DNA of 64,000 nucleotides from Leptospira gomenensis (GTDB lineage Bacteria > Spirochaetota > Leptospiria > Leptospirales > Leptospiraceae), in the NCBI RefSeq assembly GCF_004770155.1, contig NZ_RQFA01000010.1, positions 124,001 to 188,000 on the forward strand, written 5' to 3'. The stretch's first letter is position 1. The number at the start of each line of letters is the position of its first letter. The position numbers and the translations under genes are program-made. The notes under the pieces were generated by a model that saw only the letters and a program-made list of their open reading frames with translations, had not been told where the DNA came from and did not search any database. Of the stretch, positions 60,005 to 64,000 are shown piece after piece.

Positions 60005-60981
60005 GATCGCGTTTTATAAATCCTCGGACAGCAAACAATATCTTTTCGGTTTGATTGGAATTCGAAAATGTTAAGTTATAAGTAGCGGCTGCGCCTTTCG
60101 GGGTAAGATACGAATTCCGGAAATAAATTATAAAAGACGGCGCGCGCCTATCGTTTTAAAATCAATACTCAAGGAAGTCGTCGGAATAGGGTGGTGTTCT
60201 CGATCTCTTCCAAAATCGATCCTCGCCGCTCTACACAAAAAGGATCTTCTTCAACCTTTTAAAGCCGCGATTCCTTTGTTACTCGAGTTTTCTAAAACGA
60301 AGGAAGAAGGTTTTGAAACCGTATATAAGGTCGCAGAACGAACGATCGTTCCGGTTCAACCGTTCGATTCCTCGGCTTCAAGGCAGGATCGAGCCTCGTC
60401 TCTTCATAGATTCCAATCCTTGGCTCAAACCCTTTCTAGTTTCGTCCTCTCAGAAACTTCTGCCGATGGCGAAGAAGACGGTAGCTTTCGCTTTGGATCG
60501 GGAAGCAAATAAGACTTTGTATTATCGTAGGCACGGCGGATCCAAAATCGAGGACCTATCCGCGGTCGTTCCAGACCGAGCGGAGGTTTATTTTTCCGTG
60601 TTCGATAAAAGTTCGCCCGGGTTGTATCGATTCCGATGTCTTTCTTTTCCCGTAACGGAATCAAGGCCTCGAAACATTCAGGGGAGAAACAGGGTTGAAA
60701 GGATTGTCCTGATTTTCGTTTTATCGGGACTCGGTTCGTGTTTCCGCGGATCTCCGGAAAAGGAATCCGAAAATCTAAATCCGTTTCGAAAAAGTTTCCT
60801 TTATGCTCCGGATCGACTGTTTTTCGTATCAAAATTAGAATATGATGCAATATATTAAAATATAATAAATTTTTAATTTATTAATATAAAAACTCCGGGG
60901 AAAAGTTTTTAACCCCGGAGCAAAAACCGATAAAATCCCGTCCTCAACTTCCTCGAGGGGAGGGATTTTTTAGAGGTTAGT
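60005..60981. other. Gene-poor stretch with decayed frames
   Basis: No intact gene is supported. Between 60170 and 60480 the plus strand has a coding-like piece (GWCSRSLPKSILAALHKKD, then LLQPFKAAIPLLLEFSKTKE) without a start and with shifts into other frames. The longest frame, 60313-60858, has a protein composition unlike real genes here. The right end holds the lipL41 terminators (60886-60971). It is probably a gene remnant. Confidence 0.4.
60886..60971 (-). terminator. Double terminator after lipL41
   Basis: On the minus strand the first hairpin pairs GGGATTTT (60962-60969) with AAAATCCC (60932-60939). The second is a GC-rich stem, CTCCGGGG (60893-60900) with CCCCGGAG (60913-60920), followed on the minus strand by five T. 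The first hairpin begins only about ten bases after the lipL41 stop. Confidence 0.8.
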
Positions 60982-62046
60982 TTAATTTGCGGACTCGTCC
61001 ACGGCCGAAACGGCTTCCACACGTTTGCGCATTTCCCGGAGATAGGACTTGTCCGATCCGCTCAGATTCATCGCGGCTTCGTATAATTTGATCGCGCTTT
61101 CGTAGTCGCCGGAGGAGAAAAAATAAGTGGCAAGGTTTGCCTTGGCCGCCCAGGATTTTCCGCCCGATTTTTGATCCGCTTTTTCCCAAGCGATCTTCGC
61201 CTTTTTGAAGCTAGGCGTTTCTCCTTTGATTTCCTCGTAACCTTCCGTTAAAAGTTCCTTAACTTCCAGATCGTCGGACTCGACGAAAACTTTGATCTTT
61301 TCGGTTTTCACTTTCGGAGAAAGTCGGCTTTTAACGTACTGCGCCGCTTCTTCCAAACCTTGTCCGAACGAATCCAGAACGGAAGGACAACGCAGGTTCC
61401 CGACGGAGTTGAAAACTTTTGCGGGATTGGAAACGACCGCCTTTTTGACTTCGCCGGTTTCAACGTTGATCAGAGTTGCGTCCAAAGGAATGAGCATATA
61501 ACGTACTCCCGTCGGTTTAGAAACGGGTTCGTTCGAAGAGGAGGATCTCGTTCCTTGTTTGTCCATCATGGAAGCCGCGATTCCAGCGACTTTACGTCCC
61601 GCCGCGACGAAATCGATTTTGTTTTCGGTTCCGCATTCGGTGTAGGGCTTTTGATAGCCGATGTACAGGATCGCTTCCGCTCCGATCAACTTACCGATGT
61701 TAGCTCTCGATTCGGTCACGCCCGTAAGGGAAAACGTCGCTTCGTTTAATATATCCGCCCTTTTGCTGAGATCGGTGAGACGAAAATACGATTCCTTGTC
61801 GAAGGCTTCGAATACTTTCGCCGGCATTTGATCGATAAAGCTGGAACCGCTTCCGAAAATACTTTCGAACAGACTTTTTTTAGGTTTTTCCACTGCGATT
61901 CCTACGTTTCGGATCTGACCTAAGAATTTTTGCAACGCCCTTCCTTCTTTATCTTTTGGGAATACCGGATACTCCACGTCGATGGTTTCCGCACATTGGA
62001 AGTGGAATAAAACCAAAATCGTGAAAATAAGTTTTTTACTTAACAT
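60982..62046 (-). CDS. lipL41: LipL41 outer membrane lipoprotein
   Basis: 354 residues, the length of LipL41, an abundant Leptospira lipoprotein. The signal peptide ends FHFQC with the lipidated Cys18. Highly characteristic stretches are [57 protein letters not shown] and [13 protein letters not shown]. The C-terminal region has TPR-like helices (about 265-345). LipL41 has been reported to bind hemin, and in L. interrogans it is accompanied by the small partner Lep encoded next to it. Here terminators follow immediately and no lep-like frame adjoins the gene. Confidence 0.95.
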   Translation of the reverse strand: MLSKKLIFTILVLFHFQCAETIDVEYPVFPKDKEGRALQKFLGQIRNVGIAVEKPKKSLFESIFGSGSSFIDQMPAKVFEAFDKESYFRLTDLSKRADILNEATFSLTGVTESRANIGKLIGAEAILYIGYQKPYTECGTENKIDFVAAGRKVAGIAASMMDKQGTRSSSSNEPVSKPTGVRYMLIPLDATLINVETGEVKKAVVSNPAKVFNSVGNLRCPSVLDSFGQGLEEAAQYVKSRLSPKVKTEKIKVFVESDDLEVKELLTEGYEEIKGETPSFKKAKIAWEKADQKSGGKSWAAKANLATYFFSSGDYESAIKLYEAAMNLSGSDKSYLREMRKRVEAVSAVDESAN

Positions 62047-62422
62047 ACTTAATACTTAACCTGTTGATGAATATGCGCTCATTTTGATTTTAAGCCGGGG
62101 GAATCAACGATAAAACGAACGAAAGAATGATCGCTTCCGAAAAAGGAAATACGCGTTCTTATGAGGGAAGAAAAAATAAAAATGCGCTTAACAAAAATGA
62201 AATACGGAAATAAATTCGCACGGAAAATCGGATCGATGGGAAAAATTCTTGGATCTAACCGGATTATTCCGGTTTTTAGCTAGTTCGAAACGATCGAATC
62301 GGTATTTTGGATCTAAGAGTGGAATTGTAATTAAATTATGAAAATAAAATGTAAGAATATTATAATTATATAAATTAAGTTATATGATTATCCAATAAAT
62401 CCGGTTCGGGAGAGAGGTTCTT
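62047..62422. other. Divergent intergenic region
   Basis: 376 AT-rich bases between divergent lipL41 and the acetyltransferase gene must contain the promoters of both. I see no convincing conserved box, RNA or repeat. Confidence 0.4.
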
Positions 62423-62875
62423 ATGGGATCTATAGAGATACGAAGGTTGAAAGAGGATGAAACGGTTCGTTTTACGGAATTGATCCGCGTTTTCGAGGCG
62501 GTTTTTGAAATGAAAAATTTTCGCCTTCCTCCCATAAAACATCTTGGAAGGCTGTTGGAGCGGGATGATTTTTTCGTTTTCATCGCGCTTTCCTCGGGGA
62601 AAGTCTGCGGGGGTTTGACGGCATATACGTTGTATCAGTATTATTCCGAATCGCCTTTGGTTTACATATACGATTTAGCGGTCGCATTAAAATGGCAGAG
62701 AAAAGGAATCGGAACCGCTTTGATCAAGACAGTCAACAAATACTGCGAAGATGCGGGTGTGGAGGAGGTTTTCGTCCAAGCCGATTTGATCGACGATTAC
62801 GCTCTTGATTTCTATCGTTCCACTGGCGCGACGTCCGAACAAGTCGTACATTTTTATTACCCATTGCTTCCATAA
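62423..62875 (+). CDS. GNAT acetyltransferase, AAC(3)-I-like
   Basis: 150 residues of the GNAT fold. The acetyl-CoA loop is LKWQRKGIGTALI (about 93-105). The strand before it, VYIYDLAV, and the later VFVQADLIDDYALDFYRSTG and VVHFYY segments closely follow the pattern of the aminoglycoside 3-N-acetyltransferase AAC(3)-I family. It may acetylate an aminoglycoside or another amine. Family likeness does not prove resistance. The ATG at 62423 follows a GGGAGAGAGG. Confidence 0.82.
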   Translation: MGSIEIRRLKEDETVRFTELIRVFEAVFEMKNFRLPPIKHLGRLLERDDFFVFIALSSGKVCGGLTAYTLYQYYSESPLVYIYDLAVALKWQRKGIGTALIKTVNKYCEDAGVEEVFVQADLIDDYALDFYRSTGATSEQVVHFYYPLLP

Positions 62876-62950
62876 AACGGAAATCGTTTGCATTTTGAAA
62901 ATCGAGGGTGAATCTATGCCGATCCCGAATACGGGACGGAGAGAATAGGA

Positions 62951-63649
62951 ATGAAACTTTTATCAGCGACCGCGATATTATTGAGTCTCGCGGTTTTGTC
63001 GTTCACTTGTAAACAGAATCAAACGGAAAAAAAGAACGGGGTGCTCACCTTCGTAAACGGAGACGTTATCGTTCAACGCGGCGATCAAAAAATCAAAGCC
63101 TCGGTTTCACAGGAAGTCCAAAACGGAGACGTGTTGATCACCGGAGCGAAATCGGCCGCCGCTATTGTTTTCGGGGAGAACGCGTCCGTTATCGAAATCC
63201 AATCCGAGTCCCAATTCCGTTTTCAAGAGGACGGAAAAGGAAAAAACTTTTTTCAAGAAAAGGGAAGCTCTTGGATTCTTACCAACAAACTGAATAAGGA
63301 CGAAACCTTGACCTTGCGTACGCCAACGACGACTGCGGGGGTAAGAGGAACCAAGTTTTTTACTGCTCTGCGGGAAGGTATGACGTTTACCTGTTTTTGC
63401 CAAGGCCAGGTTGAATTGGAAAATACGGTAGATCATTCCAAAAAGGTGAACGACTCCGACTATTTGGCCGTTACGAAAGGGGATAAGACGATATACGTCA
63501 CGTCAGCGGATCTTCATAAGGAAAATCTAAAATATTTACACGATCACAGCGAGATCGAAAATTCTCCCGTAGGAGGGCAGAACAGAATGTCTCCGGATGA
63601 TTTTCAAAAACTCTTTAAGATCGTAAAAAACAAGTTCGAAGAAAAATAA
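62951..63649 (+). CDS. FecR-domain lipoprotein
   Basis: 232 residues. The signal peptide ends VLSFTC (Cys20). A FecR domain (about 30-150) is visible from GVLTFVNGDVIVQRGDQK, the VQNGDVLITGAKSAAAIVF strand pair and the closing TPTTTAGVRGTKF motif. Unlike FecR of iron signalling, it has no sigma factor or TonB receptor beside it. It belongs to the exported FecR-type lipoproteins common in spirochaetes. Role unknown. Confidence 0.88.
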   Translation: MKLLSATAILLSLAVLSFTCKQNQTEKKNGVLTFVNGDVIVQRGDQKIKASVSQEVQNGDVLITGAKSAAAIVFGENASVIEIQSESQFRFQEDGKGKNFFQEKGSSWILTNKLNKDETLTLRTPTTTAGVRGTKFFTALREGMTFTCFCQGQVELENTVDHSKKVNDSDYLAVTKGDKTIYVTSADLHKENLKYLHDHSEIENSPVGGQNRMSPDDFQKLFKIVKNKFEEK

Positions 63650-63667
63650 TCGCCGTTATACGATCTC

Positions 63668-64000
63668 CTAAAAAAAAGAACGGCCTTTATCCACCAACCA
63701 GATCCGGATCAGCCGTTCTATGTCCTTTTTCGAATACGGTTTTCCCAAAAAATCGGACATACCCGCAGCGGCGCATTTCATTTTGTCCCCTTCCAAAACG
63801 TCCGCCGTAACCGCGATGATAATCGGCTTTTTCGGCAAATCCAGATCGTTTAGGATGACCTGTGCCGCGTTGATTCCGTCCAGACGAGGCATATTCACGT
63901 CCATGAATATGAGATCGTAAAATACGTTTTTGGCTTTTTCTATCGTTTCTAAACCGTCGTGAGTAACGTCGTGATATATATTCAATTTTTTGAGTATATT
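63668..64000 (-). CDS. Response-regulator receiver domain, C-terminal part of a larger protein (partial)
   Basis: The minus strand reads an open frame to the window edge, so the N-terminus lies outside. The visible 110 residues are a receiver domain: the phosphoacceptor Asp is in LIFMDVNMPRLDG, the Thr in IIAVTADVLEG, and the Lys in FLGKPYSKKD. The layout at the very C-terminus, with no output domain after it, suggests the end of a hybrid histidine kinase. Confidence 0.85.
   Translation of the reverse strand, partial: NILKKLNIYHDVTHDGLETIEKAKNVFYDLIFMDVNMPRLDGINAAQVILNDLDLPKKPIIIAVTADVLEGDKMKCAAAGMSDFLGKPYSKKDIERLIRIWLVDKGRSFF

Noticed and set aside
60313..60858. 181-codon open frame on the plus strand
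   Set aside because: The composition is Arg- and Ser-rich without domain character, the start has no ribosome site, and a more coding-like reading runs in another frame through part of the same stretch.

Overview
The window reads as chromosomal DNA of a Leptospira species, probably from the pathogen-related lineage. The evidence is a recognisable LipL41 lipoprotein, a moxR-DUF58-batABCD-htpG cluster, a DUF1564 protein, a MeaA/MeaB pair, an SpvB/RHS giant protein, SBBP beta-propeller lipoproteins and many lipoproteins with loose spirochaete lipoboxes. Most of the sequence is of moderate GC, which would suit one of the higher-GC pathogen-related species. The species itself cannot be fixed by reading.

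Layout. Positions 70-9760 hold a small membrane protein and then a tight, translationally coupled operon: MoxR ATPase, DUF58 protein, membrane protein, BatA, BatB, BatC, BatD, HtpG. Positions 9820-12612 carry a lipoprotein, a two-TM protein and a PhoX-like protein. Positions 12615-17893 form a partner-switching signalling cluster: a STAS protein, an NAD-kinase-like enzyme, a membrane SpoIIE-type phosphatase and an HATPase-type kinase/anti-sigma protein. Positions 17995-26894 hold metabolic and other genes: acyl desaturase, NAD(P)-binding oxidoreductase, a secreted caspase-like protein with ankyrin repeats, DUF1564, MeaB, MeaA, a polytopic membrane protein and a methyltransferase.

Positions 26895-33445 are an accessory, mostly AT-rich block. 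It contains small secreted or zinc-ribbon proteins, a ribbon-helix-helix/PIN toxin-antitoxin pair, a broken IS transposase, and an SRPBCC/ArsR pair. Positions 33620-36589 encode a TPR membrane protein, a Kelch lipoprotein and a possible beta-barrel.

The most unusual region is 36857-49503. A 2415-residue secreted SpvB/FG-GAP/RHS protein is followed by a small lipoprotein gene. Next comes a second, headless copy of the last 525 conserved RHS codons with a different C-terminal tip and its own lipoprotein gene. After that come the 3' end of a third lipoprotein gene and a frameshifted fourth. A short repeat with perfect 13-bp inverted arms lies at the cassette junctions and again at 52987-53102. 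This looks like a tip/lipoprotein cassette array analogous to Rhs orphan-tip/immunity arrays, but with lipoproteins as partners and no recognisable toxin domain.

Positions 49497-58005 carry surface-type lipoproteins: two SBBP beta-propellers and one beta-helix. Positions 58418-64000 encode a six-TM chemoreceptor, LipL41, an AAC(3)-I-like acetyltransferase, a FecR lipoprotein and the C-terminal receiver domain of a protein running off the window.
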